A DNA stretch of 12,770 nt from Nitrospinae bacterium RIFCSPLOWO2_12_39_16 (GTDB taxonomy: Bacteria > Nitrospinota > Nitrospinia > UBA9942): positions 1-12,770 of the forward strand of contig MHDO01000148.1 of assembly GCA_001805005.1 (NCBI GenBank), written 5' to 3'. Below, piece by piece: positions 1 through 6,717 of this stretch. A program made the translations under genes and the position numbers. Within the stretch, counting starts at the first letter, position 1. Every line of letters starts with the position of its first letter. Below the pieces are notes generated by a model that ran no database searches, was not told the DNA's origin, and saw only the letters and a list, made by a program, of their open reading frames with translations.

Positions 1-1194
1 ATGCAATGTTCTAACAGCCAATTCTGCATACTTTGAATCAATCACACATGAAATCTTTATCTCAGATGTGCTTATCATTATTATATTAATATTTTCTTTT
101 GCCATTGCAGCGAACATCTTAGCAGCAACACCTGAGTGGCTCTTCATGCCTACACCTACAATGGATATCTTTGCAATATTCTCATCCAATTTAACATCCT
201 GAGCCCCGATCTTCTCAACCATATCCTTTGTAACACGAAATCCTATCTTTGAATCAGACTTGGGCACAGTAAAAGAAATATCTGTCAACCCTTTCTCACT
301 CACATTCTGGATAATCATATCCACATTAACACCTTCTTCAGCAATCTTTCCGAATATCTCTGCTGCAATACCCGGCCTGTCAGGAACCCCTACGATTGTG
401 AGTTTTGCCTGATTCTTATCTGAAATCACACCTGAAACCATTACCTCTTCCATTTCCTTATCCTCCCCTGTAACAAGTGTCCCCTCCCCTTCTCCAAATG
501 TCGGCTTTACATGAATGGGGACATTGAACTTTGCTGCAAACTCCACAGATCGGCTCTGCAAAACCTTTGCACCAAGACTCGCCATCTCAAGCATTTCTTC
601 ATAACTAATCTTTTTTATCCTGCGGGCATTAGGAACTGCAGAGGGGTCGGCAGTATAAACCCCATCCACATCATCCTTATATATTATACACCTGTCAGCC
701 TTTAATGCAGATGCCAGTGCCACAGCAGTTATATCCGAGCCGCCCCTTCCGAGTGTTGTAACATCACCTTTTTCACTTATTCCCTGAAATCCTGCAACTA
801 TCGGTATAATCCCTTTTTCAATCGCTTCTTTAAGTCTATCGGCAGTAATCTTTTTTATCCTTGCACGGAAATGGAATGAGTCAGTAATAATGCCAACCTG
901 CCTCCCTGTAAAGGATATAGCCCTGTATCCCATAGACTGTATTGCCATTGCCAACAGCGATGCAGATATTCTCTCGCCGCTGGAGAGAAGAAGGTCAAGC
1001 TCCCTCTGACTTGGCTCACTGGAAACCTGATGAGCCATCTTAAAGAGCCTGTCAGTCTCCCCTGCCATTGCAGAGACCACAACAACAACATGGTCGCCAG
1101 AATTACAGGCATCCACAACCTTCTTCGCAACTTCACGAATCTTATCTATATTCCCTACAGATGTCCCGCCGTATTTATGAACTAATAGTGCCAT
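1..1194 (-). CDS. lysC: Aspartate kinase (aspartokinase), 3' end cut by window
   Basis: Catalyses ATP-dependent phosphorylation of aspartate, the first step towards lysine, threonine and methionine (and diaminopimelate for the cell wall); cytoplasmic. The frame is open from ATG at 1194-1192 to the window edge, giving 398 residues of an expected 405-410, so only about ten C-terminal residues are missing. Visible motifs are the N-terminal KYGGTSVG (residues 7-14), FTGRQVGIITD, the GRGGSD nucleotide/aspartate-site motif and KDDVDGVYTADP. Two C-terminal ACT-type regulatory modules follow: one beginning KLTIVGVPDRPG, the other beginning AKISIVGVGMKSHSG. This is the layout of lysine/threonine feedback-sensitive monofunctional enzymes. 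There is no clear Shine-Dalgarno sequence; the gene lies 68 bp after trpS in the same direction and is probably co-transcribed with it. Confidence 0.95.
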   Translation of the reverse strand, partial: MALLVHKYGGTSVGNIDKIREVAKKVVDACNSGDHVVVVVSAMAGETDRLFKMAHQVSSEPSQRELDLLLSSGERISASLLAMAIQSMGYRAISFTGRQVGIITDSFHFRARIKKITADRLKEAIEKGIIPIVAGFQGISEKGDVTTLGRGGSDITAVALASALKADRCIIYKDDVDGVYTADPSAVPNARRIKKISYEEMLEMASLGAKVLQSRSVEFAAKFNVPIHVKPTFGEGEGTLVTGEDKEMEEVMVSGVISDKNQAKLTIVGVPDRPGIAAEIFGKIAEEGVNVDMIIQNVSEKGLTDISFTVPKSDSKIGFRVTKDMVEKIGAQDVKLDENIAKISIVGVGMKSHSGVAAKMFAAMAKENINIIMISTSEIKISCVIDSKYAELAVRTLH

Positions 1195-1198
1195 ATCT

Positions 1199-1262
1199 AA
1201 TTTACGATTTACGATTTACGATTTGAAATTTAAAATCAAAAATCTAAACTTGTAATCTAAAA
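1199..1262. repeat. Intergenic period-7 degenerate repeat array
   Basis: The whole trpS-lysC spacer is made of 7-bp words. TTTACGA occurs three times, then decays through TTTGAAA and TTTAAAA into TCAAAAA/TCTAAAC/CTAAAAT. GATTT words on the left and AAATC words on the right make it weakly palindromic. No gene, terminator or ribosome-binding site is evident in it. It resembles in construction the other spacer elements of this window but uses a different word. Confidence 0.7.
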
Positions 1263-2252
1263 TCAAGAGAGTCCCATTGTCTCATTGACTTCTGCCAAAG
1301 TTTGCTGGGCTATCTTTCTTGCCTTCTTTGAACCCTCATGGATTATCTCATTAATCTTTTTTGGATTTCCTGCAAGCTCTTTCCTCTTTTCATAAATAGG
1401 TTTCATATAGTCATTAAGATTCCTCGCCATCATCAATTTGCAATCTGTGCATCCAATACCTGCTGTGGTGCAGCCTGTATATACTTCTGCGACCTCTTTT
1501 GCAGATGAAAATATCTTGTGAAATGTAAATACAGTGCAAACCTCCGGATTCCCCGGGTCGCTCCTCTTTACCCTCTGAGGGTCTGTTATCATTGTCCTCA
1601 GCTTTCTCACCACAACATCAGGCGGATCGGATAGAAAAATTGCATTCCCATAGCTCTTGCTCATCTTTCTGTTATCAAGACCCGGCAGCTTTGGCACTTC
1701 AGAAATGAGAGACTCAGGCTCAATGAAGACTTCTTTTTTATATATGAAATGAAATCTCCTCACAATCTCCCTCGTCAACTCAAGATGGGGAAGCTGGTCA
1801 ATACCTACCGGGACACAATTGGCTTTATATATGATAATATCCGCTGCCTGAAGAATCGGATAACCGAGAAATCCATAAGTAGTCAAATCCCTATCCTTTA
1901 TCTCCTGCTGTTTCTCCTTATAAGTTGGATTCCTCTCAAGCCAAGGGACAGGGGTTATCATGGAGAGCAGGAGATGTAAAACTGCATGTTCATGGATTAG
2001 AGACTGTAAAAATATAGTGCTTTTCTCCGGGTCTATCCCTGAAGCAAGCCAGTCAACGGCTACATTGAATATATTGTCCTTTATCTCATGGGTATCTTCA
2101 TAGGATGTGCTTAATGCGTGCCAGTCTGCAATAAAATAGAAGCAGTCATACTTATCCTGCAATTTCTTCCAGTTCTCCAATGCACCGAGGAGATTGCCAA
2201 GATGAAGCCTTCCCGATGGCTGCATACCGCTTAAAACCCTTTTCTTTTCCAT
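1263..2252 (-). CDS. trpS: Tryptophan--tRNA ligase
   Basis: Class I aminoacyl-tRNA synthetase that activates tryptophan with ATP and charges tRNA-Trp in the cytoplasm. At 329 residues it has the usual bacterial length. The HIGH-type signature appears as PSGRLHLGN (residues 12-20) and the second signature as KMSKS (196-200). QAADII (135-140) and VGIDQLPHLELTR (149-161) are typical of the tryptophan pocket and Rossmann fold. The IGCTDCK motif (266-272), with its two cysteines, is common in bacterial TrpRS. The ATG at 2252 gives the correct family N-terminus (MEKKRVLSGMQPSG) although no Shine-Dalgarno sequence is visible. It lies 58 bp after the M50 protease gene and 68 bp before lysC, all in one direction. 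Confidence 0.97.
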   Translation of the reverse strand: MEKKRVLSGMQPSGRLHLGNLLGALENWKKLQDKYDCFYFIADWHALSTSYEDTHEIKDNIFNVAVDWLASGIDPEKSTIFLQSLIHEHAVLHLLLSMITPVPWLERNPTYKEKQQEIKDRDLTTYGFLGYPILQAADIIIYKANCVPVGIDQLPHLELTREIVRRFHFIYKKEVFIEPESLISEVPKLPGLDNRKMSKSYGNAIFLSDPPDVVVRKLRTMITDPQRVKRSDPGNPEVCTVFTFHKIFSSAKEVAEVYTGCTTAGIGCTDCKLMMARNLNDYMKPIYEKRKELAGNPKKINEIIHEGSKKARKIAQQTLAEVNETMGLS

Positions 2253-2265
2253 TTTATAAGTTATT

Positions 2266-2308
2266 AGTGTTAGTTGTTAGTGTTAGACTGACACTAATCA
2301 CTGACACT
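2266..2308. repeat. Intergenic palindrome built of TTAGTGT/ACACTAA words
   Basis: An inner perfect 7-bp stem (TTAGTGT 2277-2283, ACACTAA 2291-2297) is nested in an outer 8-bp stem (AGTGTTAG 2266-2273 with CTGACACT 2301-2308, one wobble pair), separated by a 3x3 internal loop. It fills the spacer between the M50 and trpS genes. There is no T-run on either side, so it is not a classical terminator. The segment 2291-2308 recurs almost exactly at 5720-5737. Confidence 0.75.
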
Positions 2309-2310
2309 TG

Positions 2311-2958
2311 CTAAATCGGCCTTCCAAGGAGTATATATATCACCATTCTTATAATAGGCACAATTGTTATATCTATTGCACTGCTCGCTATAAGGACAAG
2401 CAATATTATGAAGCCATACGGCTCTATTTGACTATACTTAATAGCCTGCTTCTGTGGCAGGATTCCAACCAAGATTCTCCCTCCATCAAGCGGCGGAAGC
2501 GGAATAATATTAAATATTGCAAGCCCTACATTTATTACAACACTGTAATATACCATAAGTCCTATAGGGTCAATAACCATCAGGAGGTATTTGTTATCAG
2601 AGACAGGCATTTTTATTATCCCCCTGTAAATAACAGCACTGATAACCCCGATTATCAGATTTATTCCAGGACCCGCCATTGCCACCCACATCATATCCTT
2701 CCTCGGATTTTTCAGGTTGCGGGGATCAATAGGGACAGGCTTTGCCCATCCTATCATCCTCGTCATAATAAATACAAGCGTTCCAACCAGATCAAGGTGG
2801 CTTATAGGGTTTAATGTTAATCTCCCTGCAAGCCTTGCTGTATGGTCGCCAAGCTTATCCGCTACGAATCCATGAGCAACCTCGTGAAAAGTAATTGCTA
2901 CAAGCATGGGAATAGCTAATACTGATATTAATTGTATTATAGAATTTATATCATTCAT
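2311..2958 (-). CDS. Site-2 protease family (M50) membrane metalloprotease
   Basis: Predicted zinc metalloprotease acting inside the cytoplasmic membrane. The HEXXH zinc site is HEVAH at residues 25-29, inside the first membrane segment. The second conserved motif, PLPPLDGG (153-160), preceded by N150, supplies the aspartate ligand D158. At 215 residues with about five hydrophobic segments and no PDZ domain, it belongs to the short S2P group (YwhC-like) rather than RseP, so the substrate is unknown. In many bacteria this gene sits directly before trpS, as it does here; no functional link is established. The start at 2958 has only a weak upstream purine stretch. The preceding 271-bp spacer is shared with the divergent CBS gene. 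Confidence 0.92.
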   Translation of the reverse strand: MNDINSIIQLISVLAIPMLVAITFHEVAHGFVADKLGDHTARLAGRLTLNPISHLDLVGTLVFIMTRMIGWAKPVPIDPRNLKNPRKDMMWVAMAGPGINLIIGVISAVIYRGIIKMPVSDNKYLLMVIDPIGLMVYYSVVINVGLAIFNIIPLPPLDGGRILVGILPQKQAIKYSQIEPYGFIILLVLIASSAIDITIVPIIRMVIYILLGRPI

Positions 2959-2991
2959 AAAATTTATTTCTAAAAATAAAAACCCACATAC

Positions 2992-3066
2992 CTATTCCTC
3001 TTTGACGATACCCTTTGGCAACTCAATCCCGTAGAAATATGTGCGGGGTTTACCACTAAAACCGCA
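2992..3066 (-). other. Possible C-terminal gene remnant in the M50/CBS spacer
   Basis: Between two stop codons one minus-strand frame reads GKPRTYFYGIELPKGIVKEE preceded by CGFS, ending in TAG at 2994-2992. Its residue composition looks protein-like, unlike the AT-rich surroundings. There is no start codon and I do not recognise a family. It could be the eroded end of a gene once upstream of the protease, or chance. The rest of 2959-3146 shows only AT-rich sequence. Confidence 0.2.
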
Positions 3067-3146
3067 TTAAACACTATGCATCCTATCAAAAATATATCTC
3101 AAAAAAATGAAATAAACAATCAAAAAAATATAAGGCAGTCCCTCTA

Positions 3147-3174
3147 TTGACAACAAAAAAATAAGGATTATATT
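3147..3174 (+). promoter_or_regulatory. Sigma-70-type promoter of the CBS gene
   Basis: A perfect -35 TTGACA (3147-3152) and a -10 TATATT (3169-3174) are separated by 16 bp. The predicted start near 3181 gives a leader of about 50 nt. The first 14-bp inverted-repeat copy (3190-3203) falls within that leader. Confidence 0.65.
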
Positions 3175-3189
3175 AAAGTTATGGACACG

Positions 3190-3203
3190 GCTCAAAGGCC
3201 CTT
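3190..3203 (+). repeat. Left copy of a 14-bp inverted repeat flanking the CBS gene
   Basis: GCTCAAAGGCCCTT, the exact reverse complement of 3666-3679. It lies between the promoter and the Shine-Dalgarno sequence, and is followed at once by a second small palindrome, TAATT-TG-AATTA (3203-3214). Confidence 0.8.
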
Positions 3204-3229
3204 AATTTGAATTAGAGGAGGTGATAATT

Positions 3230-3643
3230 ATGATGCTGAGAGATATAATGGAAAAAGATATCGTAACCGTTACACCTGATATGACTGTGAGAGAAGCTGC
3301 AAAGAAGATGAAAGAGGAGAAGATTGGATGTATATTAGTGACAGAGAATGGAAGCCTTAAAGGTATTTTGACTGACAGGGATATAACCTGCATGATAGTA
3401 GCTGATGGAAAAGACCCAAATTACACTATGGTCAAGGAGATAATGAACTGTGATGTTGTCTATACAAGCCCGGAGACAGATATCTTAGAGGCATTTAAGA
3501 TAATGGCAGGACACAAGATTAGAAGGCTCCCTCTCAAATTTAACGGAAAATTAGAAGGGATAGTTTCTATATCAGACCTAGCCCCTATCTTAAAGAATGA
3601 GATGGATAATTTCTTCCATGTGGAAGAGGTTTATCATCATTAG
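3230..3643 (+). CDS. Two-CBS-domain protein
   Basis: A stand-alone pair of CBS domains, which typically bind adenine nucleotides (AMP, ATP, SAM) and act as energy-state sensors; the partner is unknown. The 137-residue product consists almost wholly of CBS1 (about residues 3-60, containing MTVREAAKKM, CILV and LTDRDI) and CBS2 (about 70-128, containing MNCDVVYTSPETDILEAFKIM and RRLPL...GKLEGIVSISDL). A GTG at 3221 overlaps the GGAGG at 3217-3221 and cannot be used with it, so ATG 3230, eight nt downstream, is the better start (ATG 3233 also possible). The gene is monocistronic, with its own promoter, and is bracketed by a 14-bp inverted repeat. Confidence 0.92.
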   Translation: MMLRDIMEKDIVTVTPDMTVREAAKKMKEEKIGCILVTENGSLKGILTDRDITCMIVADGKDPNYTMVKEIMNCDVVYTSPETDILEAFKIMAGHKIRRLPLKFNGKLEGIVSISDLAPILKNEMDNFFHVEEVYHH

Positions 3644-3663
3644 TGGATAAGAGAAAAATCTTT

Positions 3664-3706
3664 AAAAGGGCCTTTGAGCAGTATTAATTTATGCCTTTTT
3701 GTTTTT
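3664..3706 (+). terminator. Weak intrinsic-terminator candidate after the CBS gene
   Basis: AAAAGGGC (3664-3671) can pair with GCCTTTT (3693-3699), with one bulged G, and is followed by a T-rich run (TTTTTGTTTTTT). It overlaps the right inverted-repeat copy and the 3' end of the transposase remnant on the other strand. Confidence 0.35.
3666..3679 (-). repeat. Right copy of the 14-bp inverted repeat flanking the CBS gene
   Basis: AAGGGCCTTTGAGC, an exact inverted match to 3190-3203, 23 bp after the CBS stop codon and 4 bp from the end of the transposase remnant. The arms are 462 bp apart. Confidence 0.8.
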
Positions 3707-3860
3707 TACCTTTGGTTTCACAGTATAAGCTCTCACATACTTCGTTGACAATGCTAAAGTCCACTGTTTCTTTAAGGTTCTTTAGTAAATGTCCTTTGGG
3801 TATTACTACATCGTATATATGACTGTAAAAGCTTGTCTGTCCATAGTCTTTTTTTATCAT
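3684..3860 (-). pseudogene. Truncated IS1182-like transposase, N-terminal fragment
   Basis: The minus-strand ATG at 3860-3858, with AGGAGG seven nt upstream, opens a 58-residue frame starting MIKKDYGQTSFYSHIYDVVI. It continues PKGHLLKNLKETVDFSIVNE and then VCESLYCETKG. This matches, from memory, the N-terminus of IS1182/IS5-type transposases (K-Y-G-Q, ...PKDHxLRKLxxxVDFSFI..., ...LYC). The full protein should be about 400-500 residues, with the DDE domain following. Here similarity ends after about residue 50 and a lysine-rich tail (KKQKGIN) leads to TAA. No other transposase piece is seen in the neighbouring spacer 3861-3997, which holds no gene I can support. The product cannot transpose. 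Confidence 0.75.
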
Positions 3861-3997
3861 GCCATCCCTCCTTGTTTTTCTTCGTATTATATCAAATTAA
3901 AGAATCAGGAGGGAACTTTTTCAGCAGTCTCAAGTTAAATTATGAGTATATGAATGCAATTGAAGGGTTCAGAACACAGATGGAAAAGAGAGAAGGA

Positions 3998-5608
3998 TTA
4001 AGAGAGTTGAACTAAAGTATCTCTTTTCCAGGTTATATCATCTCGTCTTGGATAGTCTATGTTGTAGTGAAGCCCGCGGCTCTCCTTTCTCATCATGGCG
4101 CATTGTATAATAAGGTCAGCGATAGTGGCAATATTCCTAAGTTCAATAAGGTCACTGGTTATTATAAAATTCCAGTAGTATTCTTTTATCTCATCCAGCA
4201 GAATATCTATCCTTCTCTTCGCCCTGTTAAGCCTTTTGTTTGACCTGACGATACCAACATAATTCCACATCGTTCTCCTGATTTCATCCCAGTTGTTTGA
4301 TACGACTACCGATTCGTCACTGTCAACAGCATTTCTTATATCCCATGGAGGGATTGAAATATCTTCGGATGGGATTTTCTTCATATCCTGAATAGCCATT
4401 TCAGATGCTCTGTGGGCAAATACGAGTGCCTCAAGGAGGGAGTTGCTTGCCAGTCTGTTGGCACCATGGACATCTGTGCAGGCAACCTCTCCGGCTGAAT
4501 AAAGCCTTCCAATATTTGTCCTGCCGTAAAGGTCAGTTACAACCCCTCCGCATGTATAATGTGCGGCAGGGACTACAGGGATCGGAGACTTTGTCATATC
4601 CATGCCGAGTGAAAGACATTTTTTATATATTGTCGGGAATCTCTCCCTTACCCGGTAGCCTTCTAAGTGGGTAACATCAAGATAGACACAATCATCACCG
4701 CTTTTTTTCATCTCATAGTCTATTGCCCTTGCAACAGCATCCCTCGGTGCAAGACAGCCCATAGGATGATAGTTTTCCATGAATGTCCTTCCGTCCTTCA
4801 GTTTAAGAATGCCGCCCTCTCCTCGGACAGCCTCAGAGATGAGGAATGATTTTGCCTCCGGATGATACAAGCAGGTGGGATGAAACTGAATAAACTCCAT
4901 ATTCGCAATCTTTGCACCTGCCCTGTAAGCCATAGCAATACCGTCACCTGTGGCTATATCGGGATTTGATGTATAAAGATATACCTTTCCTGCACCGCCA
5001 GTGGCAAGAAAGGTAATCTTTGAGAGAAAACTTATTACCTCCCCTTTGTTTTTATCCAGAACATATGCACCAATAACTGCATCTTCATCACTCCCCAATG
5101 TAATATTCTTATCTAATTTGCCTTTTGTGATGAGGTCTATTGCAATATGATTTTCATATATCTTTATATTGCTATTTTTCCTTACCGCTTCTATAAGCGA
5201 CCTTTTTATCTCTGCACCAGTGAAATCCGCTGCGTGAACTATCCTCCTTTTTGAATGCCCTCCCTCTTTCCCAAGTGCTAAGACATCACCATTATCTTTC
5301 CTGAATGAAAATTTTGTACCGAGCTCCATTAACTCTTTTACCCTCTCCGGTCCATTCTCAACCAGCAGTTTTACAGCCTCTTCATTGCAAAGCCCTGCTC
5401 CTGCCTCAATTGTATCTTTGATATGGAGCTCATAAGAGTCATCCTCAGCCATAACAGATGCAATTCCCCCCTGTGCATATTTTGTGCTTGATTCTTCGCA
5501 GTCTCTCTTTGTAACAATGGCAACGCTTCCGTATTTGCATATCTTAAGTGCAAAGGATAATCCTGCAATACCACTGCCGATTACTAAAAAATCTGACCTT
5601 ATTTCCAT
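3998..5608 (-). CDS. nadB: L-aspartate oxidase
   Basis: FAD-dependent enzyme that oxidises L-aspartate to iminoaspartate, which NadA uses to make quinolinate for NAD; cytoplasmic. At 536 residues it is full length. The FAD-binding GSGIAG lies at residues 11-16, followed by SSTKYAQGGIA (40-50) and KEGGHSKRRIVHAADFTG (114-131). Residues that correspond to the E. coli NadB active site are present: E115, H243 (QFHPT), R289 (APRDAVARA), H350 (AAHYTCGG) and R385 (GANRLASNS). The C-terminal helical domain of the succinate dehydrogenase/fumarate reductase family ends with HYNIDYPRRDD. The EGGHS and HYTCGG context favours NadB over SdhA or FrdA. No nadA or nadC is adjacent. A promoter lies directly upstream and no Shine-Dalgarno sequence is visible. 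Confidence 0.96.
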   Translation of the reverse strand: MEIRSDFLVIGSGIAGLSFALKICKYGSVAIVTKRDCEESSTKYAQGGIASVMAEDDSYELHIKDTIEAGAGLCNEEAVKLLVENGPERVKELMELGTKFSFRKDNGDVLALGKEGGHSKRRIVHAADFTGAEIKRSLIEAVRKNSNIKIYENHIAIDLITKGKLDKNITLGSDEDAVIGAYVLDKNKGEVISFLSKITFLATGGAGKVYLYTSNPDIATGDGIAMAYRAGAKIANMEFIQFHPTCLYHPEAKSFLISEAVRGEGGILKLKDGRTFMENYHPMGCLAPRDAVARAIDYEMKKSGDDCVYLDVTHLEGYRVRERFPTIYKKCLSLGMDMTKSPIPVVPAAHYTCGGVVTDLYGRTNIGRLYSAGEVACTDVHGANRLASNSLLEALVFAHRASEMAIQDMKKIPSEDISIPPWDIRNAVDSDESVVVSNNWDEIRRTMWNYVGIVRSNKRLNRAKRRIDILLDEIKEYYWNFIITSDLIELRNIATIADLIIQCAMMRKESRGLHYNIDYPRRDDITWKRDTLVQLS

Positions 5609-5615
5609 AAAATCT

Positions 5616-5645
5616 ATGATAGCAGAGAGGCCTATTCATTTTCAA
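5616..5645 (-). promoter_or_regulatory. Extended -10 promoter of nadB
   Basis: Read on the minus strand: TTGAAA (5645-5640), an 18-bp spacer ending in TGC, then TATCAT (5621-5616). TGC-TATCAT is an extended -10 element. The predicted transcription start falls within a base or two of the nadB ATG at 5608. Confidence 0.55.
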
Positions 5646-5690
5646 ATTGAAATTTTTGGAATTATCTGATTAAATAAGTGATAGTTTTTA

Positions 5691-5744
5691 GTGTCAGTGT
5701 CAGTTAAGGAAGTTATTACTAACACTAATCACTGGCACTAACAC
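5691..5744. repeat. Intergenic palindrome built of GTGTCA/TAACAC words
   Basis: The left arm GTGTCAGTGTCAGT (5691-5704) pairs with ACTGGCACTAACAC (5731-5744) in a 14-position stem with one mismatch and one wobble. The loop contains ACTAACACTAATC. It lies between the divergent nadB and response-regulator genes. The segment 5720-5737 differs by one base from 2291-2308. Confidence 0.75.
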
Positions 5745-5780
5745 AGTTATTATCTGTGATTTCATTAAGTTTTTGTTCAT

Positions 5781-6425
5781 ATGAGTATTTTAATTGTTGA
5801 TGATTCGGTTGATAATTGCTTCCTTTTTAAATATATTCTTGAGAATGCAGGATATACAGAAGTGCTGACTGCAGGGTCGGCACATGATGCCTTTAAAATT
5901 CTCGGAATGGATAACTCATTGGGGGCAGATACTGATATTGATTTAATATTAATGGATATTACGATGCCTGAAGTAGATGGTATTGAGGCATGTCGTCGGA
6001 TTAAATCAGTAGAAAGGCTCAGGGATATTCCAATTATAATGGTAACAGCAAAGACAGAAGAGAGTGACCTTGAGGCCGCATTTTCTGTCGGTGCAATGGA
6101 TTACATAATAAAGCCATTGAGGAGTATAGAATTATTGGTTCGCTCACGGTCGGCACTCAATCTGAAAAAAGAGATTGACCGCCGCAAAAATCGCGAACAA
6201 GAATTACTGAACTTAAATAAAGAATTAAAGGATTCCATAGAGACTATTAAAACACTGCGGGGTCTTATCCCCATCTGTGCAAGCTGTAAGAAGATCCGTG
6301 ATGATAAAGGCTATTGGAACCAGATAGAGACATATATCCAGAAACACTCAGAAGCCGAGTTTAGCCATGGGATATGTCCTGAATGTGCAAGAAAGTTATA
6401 CCCTGAGCTTTACAAAAAGACTTAA
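5781..6425 (+). CDS. Response regulator with C-terminal four-cysteine tail
   Basis: A receiver domain occupies residues 1-120. D7/D8 form the acidic pocket, D59 (LILMDITMP) is the phospho-acceptor, T89 the switch residue and K111-P112 the conserved lysine. There is no DNA-binding or GGDEF output domain. Residues about 128-160 form a charged coiled-coil-like helix (KKEIDRRKNREQELLNLNKE). The tail from LRGLIPICASCKKIRDDKGYW to GICPECARKLYPEL carries CxxC pairs at C166/C169 and C199/C202, suggesting metal binding. I know this tail from the ends of many sensor kinases and response regulators, where its function is undefined. No histidine kinase gene is nearby, so the partner is unknown. The start lacks a Shine-Dalgarno sequence, but the receiver domain begins right at this ATG. 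Confidence 0.93.
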   Translation: MSILIVDDSVDNCFLFKYILENAGYTEVLTAGSAHDAFKILGMDNSLGADTDIDLILMDITMPEVDGIEACRRIKSVERLRDIPIIMVTAKTEESDLEAAFSVGAMDYIIKPLRSIELLVRSRSALNLKKEIDRRKNREQELLNLNKELKDSIETIKTLRGLIPICASCKKIRDDKGYWNQIETYIQKHSEAEFSHGICPECARKLYPELYKKT

Positions 6426-6432
6426 AAAATAT

Positions 6433-6462
6433 TTGACAATACTTGTTTTTCTCTGCTAACAT
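6433..6462 (+). promoter_or_regulatory. Promoter of the F0 ATP synthase gene set
   Basis: TTGACA (6433-6438), an 18-bp spacer ending in TGC, and TAACAT (6457-6462), forming an extended -10. Predicted start near 6469, leaving about 18 nt before the atpZ ATG. It shares the TGC-extended -10 layout of the nadB promoter. Confidence 0.55.
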
Positions 6463-6486
6463 CGAAACCTATTGAACCTACACAAG

Positions 6487-6717
6487 ATGAGTGAAGATGA
6501 TAATAAAAAAGGGAAATTAAAGCCCTTTAAGGATTTGTATCTAATATCAATGGTGGGTATTCAGTTGGTAGTTTCAATACTTGTTGGACTTATCATTGGT
6601 ATTTATCTGGATAGTAAGTTTGGCACAAGTCCGATTCTTACATTAATATTTTTATTGTTTGGTATAGGAGCGGGATATATTAATTTCTTCAGGGTTTTTA
6701 GAGGAGAGCAGAAATAA
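6487..6717 (+). CDS. atpZ: AtpZ/AtpI-type F0F1 ATP synthase accessory protein
   Basis: A small membrane protein of 76 residues with a charged N-terminus (SEDDNKKGKLK) and two hydrophobic helices, about 16-40 (SMVGIQLVVSILVGLIIGIYL) and 46-68 (PILTLIFLLFGIGAGYINFF). The GxxIGxYLDxKxGTSP turn between them, with its DS(K/R) loop, is typical of the AtpZ/AtpQ group (Mg2+/Ca2+ transport and c-ring assembly have been proposed for related proteins). ATG 6487 is preferred over TTG 6472 because it gives a normal family N-terminus; neither has a clear Shine-Dalgarno sequence. It is first in the F0 cluster, and its stop overlaps the atpI start by one base (TAATG). Confidence 0.85.
   Translation: MSEDDNKKGKLKPFKDLYLISMVGIQLVVSILVGLIIGIYLDSKFGTSPILTLIFLLFGIGAGYINFFRVFRGEQK

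Noticed and set aside
1199..1262. CRISPR array
   Set aside because: Seven-bp words without spacers; no repeat-spacer architecture here or anywhere in the window.
2308..2814. 168-codon plus-strand frame opposite the M50 gene
   Set aside because: Antisense shadow: composition rich in Tyr/His/Arg/Asn from the complementary frame, while the minus frame carries clear HEXXH and PPLDGG motifs.
3001..3070. Possible riboswitch-like hairpin upstream of the M50 gene
   Set aside because: The best pairing (GCGGGGTTT with AAACCGC) has a two-base bulge, and no known riboswitch core could be matched.
3221..3229. GTG 3221 as start of the CBS protein
   Set aside because: It overlaps the GGAGG Shine-Dalgarno core; ATG 3230 has proper spacing.
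3833..4015. 60-codon plus-strand frame between the transposase remnant and nadB
   Set aside because: It starts inside the remnant on the opposite strand, has no ribosome-binding site, shows no family features and runs into the nadB 3' end.
6472..6486. TTG 6472 as start of atpZ
   Set aside because: Rare start with no ribosome-binding site, only about three nt from the predicted transcription start; ATG 6487 gives a normal length.
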